Origin: Vibrio cyclitrophicus
GTDB lineage: Bacteria; Pseudomonadota; Gammaproteobacteria; Enterobacterales; Vibrionaceae
DNA length: 64,000 bases
NCBI RefSeq assembly: GCF_024347435.1
Contig: NZ_AP025481.1
Location: forward strand, 930,001-994,000
Direction of reading: 5' to 3'
The first letter of the stretch is position 1. Each line of letters opens with the position of its first letter. Position numbers and translations under genes: made by a program. The notes beneath the pieces are model-generated. The model saw only the letters and a list, made by a program, of their open reading frames with translations. It did no database searches and was not told the origin of the DNA. Below, piece after piece: positions 44,224-54,897 of the stretch.

Positions 44224-45399
44224 TCATACTGGCTGTTTTTGAACACGCGATTTACGCGCGCTAAAAGCGAACAGCAAGATCACAGCTAATACGAAGGGTA
44301 ATACGTAGATATTAAGGTTCTGCCACCCTGCTGTTGATTCTAGCCAACCAGAAAGCATCGCTGTGATAGTCACACAACCAAAGACAACAAATTCATTGAA
44401 TGCTTGAGCCTTGGCTTTGTTTTGCAATTGGTAAGACTGACTAAACAAGCCTGTTGCCGCGATAAACATGAAGTTCCAACCTACACCTAGCACGACCAAG
44501 GCCGCTCTGAAGTGCCAGATAGATTCGCCATGAATGTTAATCGCAATACAGACAACGAACAGAATCCCGCCCGCCAAGATCATCATTCTTGAGCCAAACT
44601 TCTCGATAAGCGATCCGGTAAAGAATGCAGGTACAAACATCCCCAGAACATGCCACTCAATCACGCCAGCCGCCTTGGTAAAATCAAAACCACAGCCAAT
44701 CATTGCCAACGGTGTTGCTGTCATTAGGATATTCATCACCGCATAAGCGACCATTGCAGCAAAAACTGCTCCAATAAAGTTCGGTGCTTTAACGATCACA
44801 CCTAAAGGATCAGCTTTGGGAGCCTGACTATTAAAAGAGACTCTTGGAAATTGAATGGTTTGTAAGATAAGCAACGCAAGAATGTTCAATCCAATCAACG
44901 AAGCAAAAGCACCAATATACAAGCCATCTTGCGACCATTGTTGCGACATAATCGCCAAGTTAGGCCCTAACACGGCAGCAAGAACGCCACCAGCCATTGA
45001 TATAGAAATCGCACGATGGCGAGCATTTTCATCGCACACTTCGATAGCAGCGAAACGATAAAGCGTGCCAAAACCTATACCTATCCCAAGCAAAAATGTG
45101 GCGAAGCAAAACAGATAAAAGTGTTGTTGAGATAACGCGTAAGTTGCAAGACTTGCCCCTTTAATACCGACTACGTTGCCAATACTAAACCCTCGTTTTC
45201 GTCCTAACTTACCTGAAATTAAAGACGCGGGAATAGTGGCCGCCATTAAACCTAAAAACTGTAAAGCAACGGGTAAAGTAATCATGCTGACACTAGGGGC
45301 GATCTGTTTACCTATCAAACCAATCACCGAGATCAGTAATATATTACCCGTCATCAATAAGGCCTGACACAGTGATAGCAGCCAAACGTTTCTATTCAT
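44224..45399 (-). CDS. MFS transporter (unknown substrate)
   Basis: About 391 residues, twelve predicted helices. The loop 2-3 motif is SGKLGRKRGFSIGN, and a second motif is GIGIGFGTLYRFAAIEVCDENARHRAISISMAGGVLAAVLGPN. I start at the ATG at 45399 (MNRNVWLLSLCQALL), with GGGA at a normal distance; ATG 45405 is also possible, and the frame extends to 45450. Transcribed divergently from a LysR regulator 253 bases away, which is the usual arrangement for a LysR-controlled exporter. Substrate not evident. Confidence 0.83.
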   Translation of the reverse strand: MNRNVWLLSLCQALLMTGNILLISVIGLIGKQIAPSVSMITLPVALQFLGLMAATIPASLISGKLGRKRGFSIGNVVGIKGASLATYALSQQHFYLFCFATFLLGIGIGFGTLYRFAAIEVCDENARHRAISISMAGGVLAAVLGPNLAIMSQQWSQDGLYIGAFASLIGLNILALLILQTIQFPRVSFNSQAPKADPLGVIVKAPNFIGAVFAAMVAYAVMNILMTATPLAMIGCGFDFTKAAGVIEWHVLGMFVPAFFTGSLIEKFGSRMMILAGGILFVVCIAINIHGESIWHFRAALVVLGVGWNFMFIAATGLFSQSYQLQNKAKAQAFNEFVVFGCVTITAMLSGWLESTAGWQNLNIYVLPFVLAVILLFAFSARKSRVQKQPV

Positions 45400-45652
45400 C
45401 TTCATTCCCAAATACGATCGTAGTCGGCCAATAAACCAAACATTCAACAAAGTCGCAACACTTTGTTACTCAATAAATAGATTAACGTCCGTATCTAGCC
45501 AAAAACACATATCGTTCGCTTTACACTAGCTTGCTTTGATTTCCATAGAAGTGTCTTTTTGAGGTTGAAATTATCATTACTTAATAGAATAATAATTTTT
45601 CGTTATTCATGTTGATTTTAATTTTGCTATTCACAGGTTTGGGGATTTGGAA

Positions 45653-46549
45653 ATGAGTATGATTAACCCGCTTTGGCTAAACACGTTTAAGACTCTGGTT
45701 GAAGTAGGTCATTTTACCCAAACGGCCGAAAAGCTGTATATGACGCAGCCCGGAGTTAGCCAACATATCAAAAAGCTAGAGCAAGTGTGTGATTGTGACC
45801 TTTTATCGAGGGAAAATAAGAGCTTCGAACTTACCGAGCAAGGTCGCATTATGTATCGCTATGCTCTCAAACTGGAAAAAGACCAAGAAGATCTTTTCGA
45901 GTCTTTGAATTTTGATAACCCTTATTCAGGGCAATGCAACCTTTCGTGCTCTGGCTCTTTATCTCTGCGCCTTTATCCAAAGCTTCTTGAATTGCAGCAA
46001 CAGCATAGAGAATTAAGCATTAACCTAGAAGCAGCTCCCAACAAGAAAATATTAAATGACTTACTTGAGGGCACGACAGATATCGGCATCGTGAGACATT
46101 CTCCAAACGACAGTTATTATCAAAGCCAAGTCATCGGTAAAGAAGCGTTGTGTTTAATCGTCCATCAAAGCCATGCAGGTTTAGAGATAACACCAAAAGT
46201 GTTGGATGACATTGGATTAATTGCGCACCCAGACTCTGCCCATTATCTGTCTTTGTATTTCGACTTATGCGGAGACAAAGATTTGGCGAATATCAACATC
46301 AACGAAATACCAAAGTCTGGCTACATCAATCAACTTCATCAAATATTGCTACCAGTATCAAAAGGATTAGGCTTTACGGTACTGCCCGCCGGTGCTGTTG
46401 AACACTTCCCAGGCAGAGATAAGCTGTACGTTGTACCACCAAAGGTAAAGGTAGAAGAAACGCTGTATTTGGTTCAGAAGAGGAACCGAAAACTGCCACA
46501 CAGATACGATACTGTCATTGATCTAATCAAACAAAATGTCCGTGATTAG
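45653..46549 (+). CDS. LysR-family transcriptional regulator
   Basis: About 298 residues. The N-terminal winged helix-turn-helix (LNTFKTLVEVGHFTQTAEKL, MTQPGVSQHIKKLEQ) is followed by a periplasmic-binding-protein-like effector domain (about 90-298). The DNA-binding helix has Gln-Pro-Gly-Val-Ser, a standard LysR pattern. Start at ATG 45653; ATG 45659 and TTG 45647 are alternatives. It is divergent from the MFS gene and likely regulates it. Effector unknown. Confidence 0.92.
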   Translation: MSMINPLWLNTFKTLVEVGHFTQTAEKLYMTQPGVSQHIKKLEQVCDCDLLSRENKSFELTEQGRIMYRYALKLEKDQEDLFESLNFDNPYSGQCNLSCSGSLSLRLYPKLLELQQQHRELSINLEAAPNKKILNDLLEGTTDIGIVRHSPNDSYYQSQVIGKEALCLIVHQSHAGLEITPKVLDDIGLIAHPDSAHYLSLYFDLCGDKDLANININEIPKSGYINQLHQILLPVSKGLGFTVLPAGAVEHFPGRDKLYVVPPKVKVEETLYLVQKRNRKLPHRYDTVIDLIKQNVRD

Positions 46550-46597
46550 GTGTGTTTGCCGATTTGATTAGACCCTTTTACCGTATTGTAGCTGTTT

Positions 46598-46648
46598 ACT
46601 GCATTTAGTCTTTAACTGCATTTAATCTTTAACTGCATTTGACCTTTA
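46598..46648. repeat. Three tandem copies of a 17-bp unit
   Basis: Units at 46598-46614, 46615-46631 and 46632-46648 follow ACTGCATTTAATCTTTA with one to three differences. They lie between the LysR gene and the converging sensor-kinase gene, just before the shared terminator. Confidence 0.85.
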
Positions 46649-46671
46649 GCTTCATCGGTTCCTCCAACATT

Positions 46672-46712
46672 ATTGGCCCCTAAACTAAAACAGTTAAAAG
46701 GGCCAATTTTTT
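46672..46712. terminator. Bidirectional terminator between LysR and sensor-kinase genes
   Basis: ATTGGCCC (46672-46679) pairs with GGGCCAAT (46700-46707) around a longer loop that can itself pair (AACT with AGTT). Followed by a T-run on the plus strand. Confidence 0.75.
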
Positions 46713-46745
46713 GAGTACTGATGTGATTTAACACAAATTATGTGA

Positions 46746-49700
46746 TTATTGAAAAGTTCGGATTACGTCAGTCGCCCGCTCGAAATCATACCCATCCAGC
46801 GCACGTTGCACCTCTTTAAGCTCGGCAGAACTTGGATACAAAACAAGTAACTCAGACACATATTGCGCAGCTTCGTTGTCGTAGGCTTCAAGTAGACTGA
46901 GCAACTTCACTCTTTGCTTCTCTGTCACCGTTGACGACAAAGCTCCTAGATTAACCGCTTCAACTACTTGTGATTTATCAAATTGACTTTCAATAGCCTT
47001 AATGAGCTCGAGCAAACCATGTTTACCTTCTTGAAGATCAAACTCATGACACTCCTTCGCATGGGCTTTCGCCTCTAAATCACTTAGCAAGCCTGCTAAA
47101 CGTACTCCACCAATCGATGCTGCCATACTTTTCAAGGTATGTAGACTACGCTCTAAATTCACCCATTCACCTTTCTCATGACTCTCAAAGGCCTCTGCCA
47201 TGATCTTTGGTGCACTATTGTCGAACTTTCTAAGCAGCTTATCTTGGAGTTCAACGTCGGATTGAGTGAGTTGCTCAAAGCGCTGTTTTGAGAATACAGG
47301 AGATTCTTCAGAGTTCTCATCAATGGAATGGTCATCGTTCTCCGCTGAGCTCACCACTTGATCCGTTAAAGGTGCAGCTTTTCCTTCGACCATAACCTCA
47401 GGCACAATGTACTTAATAAGCAAAGAGCTTGCTTCATCAATGATTATCGGCTTATCTAGGAAATCTGTTACCCCTGCGTCTCTTGCTCTCTGTTTGGTAT
47501 CAGCGAACACATTAGCCGACATCGCAATGATAGGAACTTGCATGTCAAACTCTCGAATTTTCCGTGTCGCTTCAAAGCCATCCATAACTGGCATTTGAAG
47601 ATCCATTAAAATGACTTCGTAATCATTATTTTTGGCTAGTGAAACGGCCTCTTGACCATTTTCGGCCAAATCTGCGTTTAGCTTGAAACGATCCAAGAAC
47701 GCCAATGCCAAGTCTTGATTCAGTTCATTATCTTCAACCAAAAGTACCCTTTGCCCTTTAAATTCAACATGGTAATCAAGTTTTAATTCTTGGGACTTAA
47801 ATTGCTCAAGTTCTTGTGCATTCGATTTAAGTAACGTGATAGGGAAAGAGAATTCACTGCCGTTACCCAACACGCTCTCGACTGAAATTTTACTGCCCAT
47901 AGCATGCACGAGTTTCTGACTAATATTCAAACCTAAACCAGTACCACCAAATTTTCGGGTCGTGGTGCTGTCAGCTTGACTAAATGCTTGAAAGAGCTTG
48001 TGTCGATTCTCTTCTGATATCCCGATTCCCGAATCGGATACACTGATCTTCATACTCACGCTGTGATCGTTAGACTCCAGTAGAACAGCGGTTAATGTCA
48101 CATGTCCAAACTCTGTGAATTTAATGGCATTACCAATAAGGTTAAGAATGACTTGAAAGAGCCTTAACGGGTCGCCGAGCATTGGACTGTTTAACTCTGG
48201 GTCAACAGACATCGATAGGTTAAGTTGCTTTTCTGACGCCTTAGACTCCATCAGTTCTATGACATCTTTAAAGGTCACCATAGGGTTAAATGGGATGCTA
48301 TCAATGAATAGCTGCCCCGCTTCTATTTTAGAAAAATCGAGGATATCGTTAATGATACTTAACAGTGAATGTCCTGAACGATGCACTTTCTCGATATAAT
48401 TTCGAGCAACAGGATTAGATATTTCGCCAATAGCCAAATAAGACAAACCGATAATCGCATTCATCGGTGTTCTGATCTCATGGCTCATGTTAGCTAAGAA
48501 ATCAGATTTAGCTTGGCTAGCCAGATCGGCTCTCTCTTTCTCTTCTTCAAGTTGCTCATTTAGGCGCTTCATTTCAGAGATATCAAAAGCCCAAAATAGA
48601 GTCGCGACTTCCCCATCAAGTTCAAATAGGTAATAGCTCACAAGCGCGACAAAGCGGCCTCCATCAAACTTTCTCAGCACTAACTCCCGGTTGACTACTT
48701 TACCGTTAAGATCTAGCTCTTTGTCAAACGCATCACGATCAGACAAAGAGTCATAAACAACTTCAACATCGATAGAAGAGAGTTCTTTTCGTCCCACCCC
48801 AAATAGGCGTTTGGCCGTATCATTTGCATAACGCACTTGGTCATCAACAATGACACTCGCCGCGATAGGCGAAGTATTCAGGATGTTGTATAGTTGATCT
48901 TGTGCTTTGCGAAGTGCTTCGGTCGCGTTATTGGCAATAGTGATTTGTTTGGATAGCTTTCTATTCCAAAATACAATCAGCAACACTATCACGATCGAGA
49001 ATACCGATATGGTATAAACCAGTTGGTAATCAATTTTTTCAATCGCTTTAGGTGCCGCCCATTTAGCTGATATTTTTTGATGATCTTCAGCTGATATATT
49101 TTCAATCGCTTTATTCATAATTGACAACAATAACGGCTCAGACTTTATGACATGAAATGTTGGTGACAAGAAAAAATCTAATCGCCCAATGATCCCAATA
49201 CCTCGGTAACCAAACGAATCGATCAAGTAATTAAGCACGTCGACAGTGTCAATAATTCCATCGAGCTCACCAGACTCAACTCGCTCCAACCCTTTTCTCG
49301 TAAAATCGACAAGCTCCCATTCAATATTTGGGTAACTTTCCACAATAGCTTCAGTATTGGCACCATTTGCTAATATTCCAAGCTTCCATCCATAAGCTTC
49401 TTCCAGCACAAGACTATTAATATCTCGGTGTGAAGCTATAGCAAGACGGCTAGAAAATAGCGCTTTTGCTGGTTTTACATTTTCACCTAACGAGCGGTTC
49501 TCGACAGCAGCAGACACTAGATGAACCTGACGGTGATCAACAAGTCTGCGAGTTTCTTGCCAGTTTTCAACATCAACATGACTCAATCGTAACCCAGTTT
49601 TTTGTTCAATTAACGTCAGGTAATCATCAATCATTCCAATATATTCATCCTTACTAGACAAGGCTTCATAAGGTAATGAATTGGGGTCGATACCTACTTT

Positions 49701-51674
49701 TAGTTCGGGATGGTTCTTGATCCATTGACGCTCTTTTTGGCTGAGATTTAGAAGCTCACCAGTCAAGTTGTTTGATTGATAGACACCGGCGATATAACGC
49801 TGTGCTCCTTCTCCAAACGATTCAAATTGTTCAATGGAAGGGAAATATACATAATTTCTTTCGACGGAACTAACATCAAAGTAAAACGTCATGAACCCTG
49901 CATTAACACTTCCTGTTTGCGTTTTATAGCCAGCGCCTTTAGTCACAGATGATAATTTGGAGGTGTTTTTTTTGTTCAGTGAGGAATCTAGATCTTCGCC
50001 TAAATACCAAGACTCAATAGGCCTTTTGTTGTTATCTGCTTGTGCGGAAATCACTCTAAAAGTATGCTCAGCATCGAATATATCGAAGATCCTAGGGAGC
50101 TCTTCAAAGCGGTCATTCACAATAAAATAAGCCGATATTTGAGCAATGATGTCGGCCTTCCTAAGTACTGGAGTAAGATCATTCCTAACTTGAGTTTCAA
50201 GTATCTGCTCAAACTCGTCATTAGTTTGCTTTAGATGTTTAATCGCTTCATTGAAGCTGTCTCTTAGCTTAGCTGATCTAAAATCCACATAAATCGGATA
50301 GTTGACTTTAAAATCTTCATGTAGTTCGATTTCACGCATCTCAATGAAACGGGTATTCATGACAAACCACCTCAGCACCCGTTTCTCAACCATTAATAGA
50401 TCGACGTTTTGTGCACGTAGCTGAGAAAATGCAGATTCTAGGCTGTCGATATCCTCAAGGCTACCGATACTGACTTTGTTTCTCAGTATCTCAACGGAGT
50501 TTTTTATTGGCGAAGTATCATCAAATAGCAAAGCACCCAGCGATAAATTTTCGGCAGAGTTGAGGTTCAAGTTGCGCCTTTTTAGCGAAATAGGTACAAA
50601 CTCAACATCCATGATTTTATCACTCAAAAAATGTACTGAAGCCCCATCAGCCTGTATTCCTGAAACAAACGATATCGAACTATTATTATCAATAGCCTGG
50701 TTGGCTGCGCTACGAGGAAGAGTGACAACGTCACCAAGTCGATATCCCATATTGTTGAGCGCGCGCTGCATAATGTCATGCTCAATCCCTACAGATGTAC
50801 TTTCTGGGTACATGTAAGGAGGGTTACCAAATCCAAACACACCTTTTACTGGAGTGCGATAGGGCGAATCTTTTAACCAGTGCGATAAAATCCGGTTTTT
50901 CTTCCCAATATCAAATGTTGCGATTTGTTGGTTTAACAAAGCAAGCAGTTTGGCGTCCCTAGTTCGAACAACCATTGAAGCTTCTATGTATTTCCAGCGT
51001 TCGAGAACGTAATTAACCGCTAAACTGTATACGCCGCTCTTGTGAGCGAGATCTAGCGTAGTGACTGGCTCAGCAAGCATGCCATCGACTGAGCCTTCTT
51101 CCAGAGCACGAATAGCATCAATAGCAGTATCAAATTGAACTCTTTCGATCGAGCTGAGTTGTACTCCTGACTTTTCTAGATCGATACTATTTCGCACCAT
51201 GGCGATACGACGCTTATCAGATTGCTCGATGTTATTATTAGTAGGATCGTCGGTAGGGAGAATCACCGCGATTTGGTAGGGAATATAAGGGCTAGTAGCG
51301 AGAAATCGACCGCCTTCGCTTGGGTCGAATTGCTGGAAAGGAAAAACATCGCCACGCCCATCAAGTAGGACCTGCTTTGCTTCGGAATGAGAGTTCACAC
51401 TTATAAAGTTCGTTTCAATTCCATAATTGAGTTCAAACTCTTTCGCCCAATCTCGAATAATACCGGATACCTCACCTTCATCATCGATAAATGAATAAGG
51501 ATAATGACTGGAAAGCGCGATAAAGGTCACTGTTGGTTTGCTTTCTAACCACTGGGTTAAATCATCTTCACTGACGCTTTCAGCATAAGCATGTGGTAAA
51601 CCAACGATCAGAAGCGATAAGCTTGAAATGAGAATAAAACACTGATTAATCCATGTAATAAAGCGCTTATTCAT
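46746..51674 (-). CDS. Very large hybrid sensor histidine kinase (BvgS-like, multiple SBP_3 sensor domains)
   Basis: 1642 residues. Signal peptide (to about 31), a first periplasmic solute-binding-like domain (SBP_bac_3, about 40-268), a second more divergent one (about 275-500), a linking region (about 500-640), a third SBP_3 domain (about 645-870), membrane helix (about 885-905), PAS domain (about 920-1045), HisKA with phospho-acceptor His1065 in [12 protein letters not shown], HATPase with SDSGIGIS and [12 protein letters not shown], receiver domain with phospho-acceptor Asp1358 ([14 protein letters not shown]), and Hpt domain with His1512 ([10 protein letters not shown]). This is a full four-step phosphorelay in one chain. 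It overlaps the HD-GYP response regulator upstream by eight bases. Ligands probably include amino acids or related small molecules, by analogy with BvgS Venus-flytrap domains. Terminator at 46672-46712. Confidence 0.9.
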   Translation of the reverse strand: MNKRFITWINQCFILISSLSLLIVGLPHAYAESVSEDDLTQWLESKPTVTFIALSSHYPYSFIDDEGEVSGIIRDWAKEFELNYGIETNFISVNSHSEAKQVLLDGRGDVFPFQQFDPSEGGRFLATSPYIPYQIAVILPTDDPTNNNIEQSDKRRIAMVRNSIDLEKSGVQLSSIERVQFDTAIDAIRALEEGSVDGMLAEPVTTLDLAHKSGVYSLAVNYVLERWKYIEASMVVRTRDAKLLALLNQQIATFDIGKKNRILSHWLKDSPYRTPVKGVFGFGNPPYMYPESTSVGIEHDIMQRALNNMGYRLGDVVTLPRSAANQAIDNNSSISFVSGIQADGASVHFLSDKIMDVEFVPISLKRRNLNLNSAENLSLGALLFDDTSPIKNSVEILRNKVSIGSLEDIDSLESAFSQLRAQNVDLLMVEKRVLRWFVMNTRFIEMREIELHEDFKVNYPIYVDFRSAKLRDSFNEAIKHLKQTNDEFEQILETQVRNDLTPVLRKADIIAQISAYFIVNDRFEELPRIFDIFDAEHTFRVISAQADNNKRPIESWYLGEDLDSSLNKKNTSKLSSVTKGAGYKTQTGSVNAGFMTFYFDVSSVERNYVYFPSIEQFESFGEGAQRYIAGVYQSNNLTGELLNLSQKERQWIKNHPELKVGIDPNSLPYEALSSKDEYIGMIDDYLTLIEQKTGLRLSHVDVENWQETRRLVDHRQVHLVSAAVENRSLGENVKPAKALFSSRLAIASHRDINSLVLEEAYGWKLGILANGANTEAIVESYPNIEWELVDFTRKGLERVESGELDGIIDTVDVLNYLIDSFGYRGIGIIGRLDFFLSPTFHVIKSEPLLLSIMNKAIENISAEDHQKISAKWAAPKAIEKIDYQLVYTISVFSIVIVLLIVFWNRKLSKQITIANNATEALRKAQDQLYNILNTSPIAASVIVDDQVRYANDTAKRLFGVGRKELSSIDVEVVYDSLSDRDAFDKELDLNGKVVNRELVLRKFDGGRFVALVSYYLFELDGEVATLFWAFDISEMKRLNEQLEEEKERADLASQAKSDFLANMSHEIRTPMNAIIGLSYLAIGEISNPVARNYIEKVHRSGHSLLSIINDILDFSKIEAGQLFIDSIPFNPMVTFKDVIELMESKASEKQLNLSMSVDPELNSPMLGDPLRLFQVILNLIGNAIKFTEFGHVTLTAVLLESNDHSVSMKISVSDSGIGISEENRHKLFQAFSQADSTTTRKFGGTGLGLNISQKLVHAMGSKISVESVLGNGSEFSFPITLLKSNAQELEQFKSQELKLDYHVEFKGQRVLLVEDNELNQDLALAFLDRFKLNADLAENGQEAVSLAKNNDYEVILMDLQMPVMDGFEATRKIREFDMQVPIIAMSANVFADTKQRARDAGVTDFLDKPIIIDEASSLLIKYIVPEVMVEGKAAPLTDQVVSSAENDDHSIDENSEESPVFSKQRFEQLTQSDVELQDKLLRKFDNSAPKIMAEAFESHEKGEWVNLERSLHTLKSMAASIGGVRLAGLLSDLEAKAHAKECHEFDLQEGKHGLLELIKAIESQFDKSQVVEAVNLGALSSTVTEKQRVKLLSLLEAYDNEAAQYVSELLVLYPSSAELKEVQRALDGYDFERATDVIRTFQ

Positions 51675-52692
51675 CTTTGAACTTCTCTTTAATCGCTAGT
51701 ATCTCGGGCAAGTTGACGAGAAACAAATCGACTATTGTCGGGTCAAAGTGTTTGCCTTTCTGCTCCGTAATTAGAGCAAGCGCCTCTTCAACACTCCACG
51801 CTTTTTTGTAAGGTCTTTCAGCCGTCAGAGCATCAAACACGTCAGCAACAGCCGCAATCCGACCAACTAAAGGAATAGCTTCACCCGCGATCTGATTTGG
51901 ATAACCGCTGCCATCCCATTTTTCATGGTGATACTGCGCCACTTGGGTTGCCATTCGCATCAACTTTGAATCGCTTTGTCTACCTAGTATCTCAACACCA
52001 TACTCAACGTGCTTTTGCATGGTAGCCCATTCATCAGCATCCAACTTACCGGGCTTCAATAACACACTATCAGGAATGCCGATTTTCCCAATATCATGCA
52101 TCGGCGCCGCATCACGGAGAGTCTCTGCATCTTCGTCTGTCATGCCTAAGGCTTTAGCTAATACTTCACAATAATGACTCATGCGCATGACGTGCATACC
52201 AGTTTCATTATCTTTAAATTCAGCCGCTCTACCCAATATGTTCAGGGTTTCTAGCTTACCGAGATTGATCTCTTGAGTTTTCTCTTTTACCTGACTAAAC
52301 AACGCGCGTTGTTGGTCATAAAGTGTAATGTGAGTCTTAACCCGCTGAAGTGCAATAGCTGGTGTGATGGGTTTGGTAAGGTAATCTACAGCCCCCAAAG
52401 CCAATCCTTTTACCTCCGCTTCGGGCCCAATTTTAGCGGTCACGAATATGATAGGAATATGGGCAGTATTCGGTTGTGATTTTAACTGTTGGCACACCTC
52501 ATATCCGTCAATATCAGGCATCATAATATCAAGAAGAATGAGATCGGGTTGCGGTACCATTTTCGCAATTTTAATACCAATGGTACCGTTAATTGCTACT
52601 TTGACTTGATAGATATCTTTGAGTATTGCAGTTAACACATCCAAATTACTTGGGGTGTCATCTACGACTAACACTATAGGTTTCCGACTCAT
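51667..52692 (-). CDS. Response regulator with HD-GYP c-di-GMP phosphodiesterase domain
   Basis: 341 residues. N-terminal receiver (about 5-120) with phospho-acceptor Asp in PDLILLDIMMPDIDGYE and the switch Lys in LTKPITP, followed by an HD-GYP domain (about 145-335) with the metal pair MHDIGKIGIPD and GYP motif HHEKWDGSGYPNQI, plus AAVADVFDALTAERPYK. All signature residues of active enzymes are present. It hydrolyses cyclic di-GMP when phosphorylated, presumably by the kinase it overlaps by eight bases. First gene of the operon. Confidence 0.95.
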   Translation of the reverse strand: MSRKPIVLVVDDTPSNLDVLTAILKDIYQVKVAINGTIGIKIAKMVPQPDLILLDIMMPDIDGYEVCQQLKSQPNTAHIPIIFVTAKIGPEAEVKGLALGAVDYLTKPITPAIALQRVKTHITLYDQQRALFSQVKEKTQEINLGKLETLNILGRAAEFKDNETGMHVMRMSHYCEVLAKALGMTDEDAETLRDAAPMHDIGKIGIPDSVLLKPGKLDADEWATMQKHVEYGVEILGRQSDSKLMRMATQVAQYHHEKWDGSGYPNQIAGEAIPLVGRIAAVADVFDALTAERPYKKAWSVEEALALITEQKGKHFDPTIVDLFLVNLPEILAIKEKFKDE

Positions 52693-53113
52693 TGATACCT
52701 CGTATAAAAATCAGACAGTTATAACCATAGTGTAGATGGCTTTTCACACCTCTCAACACGAAAATGACAAATGTTTGTTAAAAATGAAGGATAGATCTTC
52801 GACTAACATCAAACTAGCGATGAGTAGGTCTTGATGTCAAAAACTCGACTGGATTTATTATGCAACTTACAGCGTAACACTCTGATACTCTGATACTCTC
52901 AAAGTATATGGTTAAACATATCTTGGTACTGAGGAGTGTGTTAATGGGTTCAACACCATACCACGCACTGTAAAGGATCAACCTGGGTCACTTTATCAGC
53001 AGTCGCAAGAAGCTCATCTTAGAAGATGACGAAGTTACAAGGCGTTAAAATTACAAGAAGCTTAAATTGTAAGAAGATAAAGCAGCAAACGCGCAAAGAA
53101 GCTTGGAGAATAA
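52693..53113. other. Intergenic region without a recognised gene
   Basis: About 420 bases upstream of the HD-GYP regulator and downstream of the siderophore ATPase gene. It holds a short double repeat of ACTCTGAT (about 52878-52895) and an A-rich stretch with repeated AAGAAG. I see no supported coding region. The operon promoter should lie near 52700-52760 but I cannot place it. Confidence 0.4.
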
Positions 53114-53142
53114 AAAAGAGCTCCTCATATGGGAGCTCTTTT
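53114..53142 (-). terminator. Terminator of the catechol siderophore ABC operon
   Basis: The perfect stem AAAAGAGCTCC (53114-53124) with GGAGCTCTTTT (53132-53142) and a seven-base loop, followed on the minus strand by a T-run. Just past the stop of the ATPase gene. Confidence 0.9.
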
Positions 53143-53169
53143 CCTTTTTGTATCTAGAAACTAATAGGC

Positions 53170-53934
53170 CTAACGACCAGAGTAATACATACAGATTCGA
53201 ACACCATCGAACTCACGAATCTCAAATGGGATCTCGTAAATCGACTCCATCACTGATTTTTCAACCACTTCCGCAACCTTACCTGACTTAACCACTTTTC
53301 CTTTCTTCATCGCGACAATGTTATCTGAATAGCAAGACGCGAAGTTGATGTCGTGAATCACGATCACTACTGCTTTATTAAACTCATGCGCTAAACGACG
53401 CAACGTCTGCATGATTTCAACAGAGTGTTTAATATCAAGATTGTTCAGTGGTTCATCTAGGAACACATAATCCGTATCTTGTGCCACAACCATCGCGATA
53501 AACGCCATTTGACGCTGACCACCACTCAACTCATCAAGGTATTTGTTTTGGATCTCGGTAATGCCAAGGTGTTCGAGCGCTGTATCGGCGATCTTATGAT
53601 CTTCGTCTTTCAAGCGACCTTGGGAATGCGGAAAACGCCCAAAACAGACCAACTCACGAATCGTAAATCGCATATTGATGTTGTTTGATTGTCTTAACAC
53701 GGCAAGGTGCTTCGCTAGCTCTTTGGTATCCCACTCAGCCAGTAACTTATCGCCAATAACCACTTCACCCGCGTCACTGTCTGTTAAGCGACTCGCCATT
53801 GAAAGCAGCGTACTTTTACCCGCACCATTTGGGCCAATGATAGAAGTTACTTCGCCTTTCGGGAACATGGCACTGGCATCATCCACCACAAGTGTCTTGC
53901 CATACTTCTTACTTAAACCTGTTAATTTAATCAC
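53170..53934 (-). CDS. vctC: Iron-siderophore ABC transporter ATP-binding protein (VctC-like)
   Basis: 254 residues, single ABC ATPase domain. Walker A GPNGAGKST (about 33-41), Q-loop AVLRQSNNIN, signature LSGGQRQMAF (about 136-145), Walker B YVFLDEPLNNLD, H-loop VIVIHDINFA. The starting codon is GTG (53934) with an AAAGG site. It closes the four-gene minus-strand operon SBP-permease-permease-ATPase, the vctPDGC order of V. cholerae, which imports vibriobactin and enterobactin-type catechols. Function by family and order; the exact siderophore is inferred. Confidence 0.87.
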   Translation of the reverse strand: MIKLTGLSKKYGKTLVVDDASAMFPKGEVTSIIGPNGAGKSTLLSMASRLTDSDAGEVVIGDKLLAEWDTKELAKHLAVLRQSNNINMRFTIRELVCFGRFPHSQGRLKDEDHKIADTALEHLGITEIQNKYLDELSGGQRQMAFIAMVVAQDTDYVFLDEPLNNLDIKHSVEIMQTLRRLAHEFNKAVVIVIHDINFASCYSDNIVAMKKGKVVKSGKVAEVVEKSVMESIYEIPFEIREFDGVRICMYYSGR

Positions 53935-53946
53935 TACTTACTACCT

Positions 53947-54897
53947 TTACTGAATTCTGGTGCGTAACAACAAGAACATAAAATACAAACCGCCAACCAA
54001 GTTAATGATCACACTCACTGTGGTTTCAAACGCCATCACTTTTTCGATAAACCATTGGCCAGAAACAAGTAGCACCACCGCTAATAAACTGCTGGCAATG
54101 ATAAGCACACGATGCTGATAAGAGCTGAACATCTGACGAGCCAAGCTCACGGTGATCAAGCCAAAGAAAAGTACTGGGCCAACCAAAGCAGTAGACACAG
54201 CCACCATCACTGACACAATCACCAAGATAATCTGAGTCAGTCGCTTAGTGTTCACGCCTAAGCTTGTCGCGTTATCGACGCCAAGCCAAAGTACATCGAG
54301 CTTGGGCGCAAAAAACCATAGTCCAAGCAAGCTCAAACCCAGTGGAATAAGACTGAGATAAACCAGCTCACCTTTCACATTATTGAAACTTGCGAACATC
54401 ACATTCTGCAGCACCGCGAACTCGTTCGGGTCAATCAACATCGCTAAGAAGCTAGACAAACTCGAGAATACGCTGCCACACACAATACCAATCAACAGCA
54501 GTGTAAATACGTTGTTTCGCTTGCTCTTAAAGTAGAAGTGGAACAGGGCAAATGAGAACAAGATCATCACAGTCACAGACAACGAAAAGTTAGCGATGGA
54601 ATCAATCACCCAGAAACTGGTACTGCCAAATACAAACAGAAGCACCGTTTGAACCAGCATGTACAAACTGTCAAAACCCAAGATGGATGGGGTTAAAATT
54701 CGATTGTTAGTAATGGTTTGAAAAACCAATGACGATGCAGAAATCGCTACCGCCGCCAACACAATCGACAACAGTTTTGGTAATCGCAGAGACAAGAAGA
54801 ACTCGTAGTTATCCCACGTGAGTCCCTGCCCCACAAATACTGCCGCCATACCCAAAGATGCGATAGCCAGAATCGCAATTTTTATTGAATCACGCAT
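53947..54897 (-). CDS. vctG: Iron-siderophore ABC transporter permease (VctG-like)
   Basis: 316 residues, FecCD-type permease with nine or ten membrane helices (for example SIKIAILAIASLGMAAVFVGQGL near the start). Coupling-loop region VGPVLFFGLITVSLARQMF (about 235-255) and early motif VFQTITNNRILTPSILGFDSLY. It overlaps the preceding permease gene by eight bases (54890-54897). Together the two permeases form the heterodimeric channel. Confidence 0.87.
   Translation of the reverse strand: MRDSIKIAILAIASLGMAAVFVGQGLTWDNYEFFLSLRLPKLLSIVLAAVAISASSLVFQTITNNRILTPSILGFDSLYMLVQTVLLFVFGSTSFWVIDSIANFSLSVTVMILFSFALFHFYFKSKRNNVFTLLLIGIVCGSVFSSLSSFLAMLIDPNEFAVLQNVMFASFNNVKGELVYLSLIPLGLSLLGLWFFAPKLDVLWLGVDNATSLGVNTKRLTQIILVIVSVMVAVSTALVGPVLFFGLITVSLARQMFSSYQHRVLIIASSLLAVVLLVSGQWFIEKVMAFETTVSVIINLVGGLYFMFLLLRTRIQ

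Noticed and set aside
53028..53156. Short Lys-rich frame beginning MTKLQGVK
   Set aside because: It reads through the operon terminator, has no ribosome site and reflects A-rich sequence.
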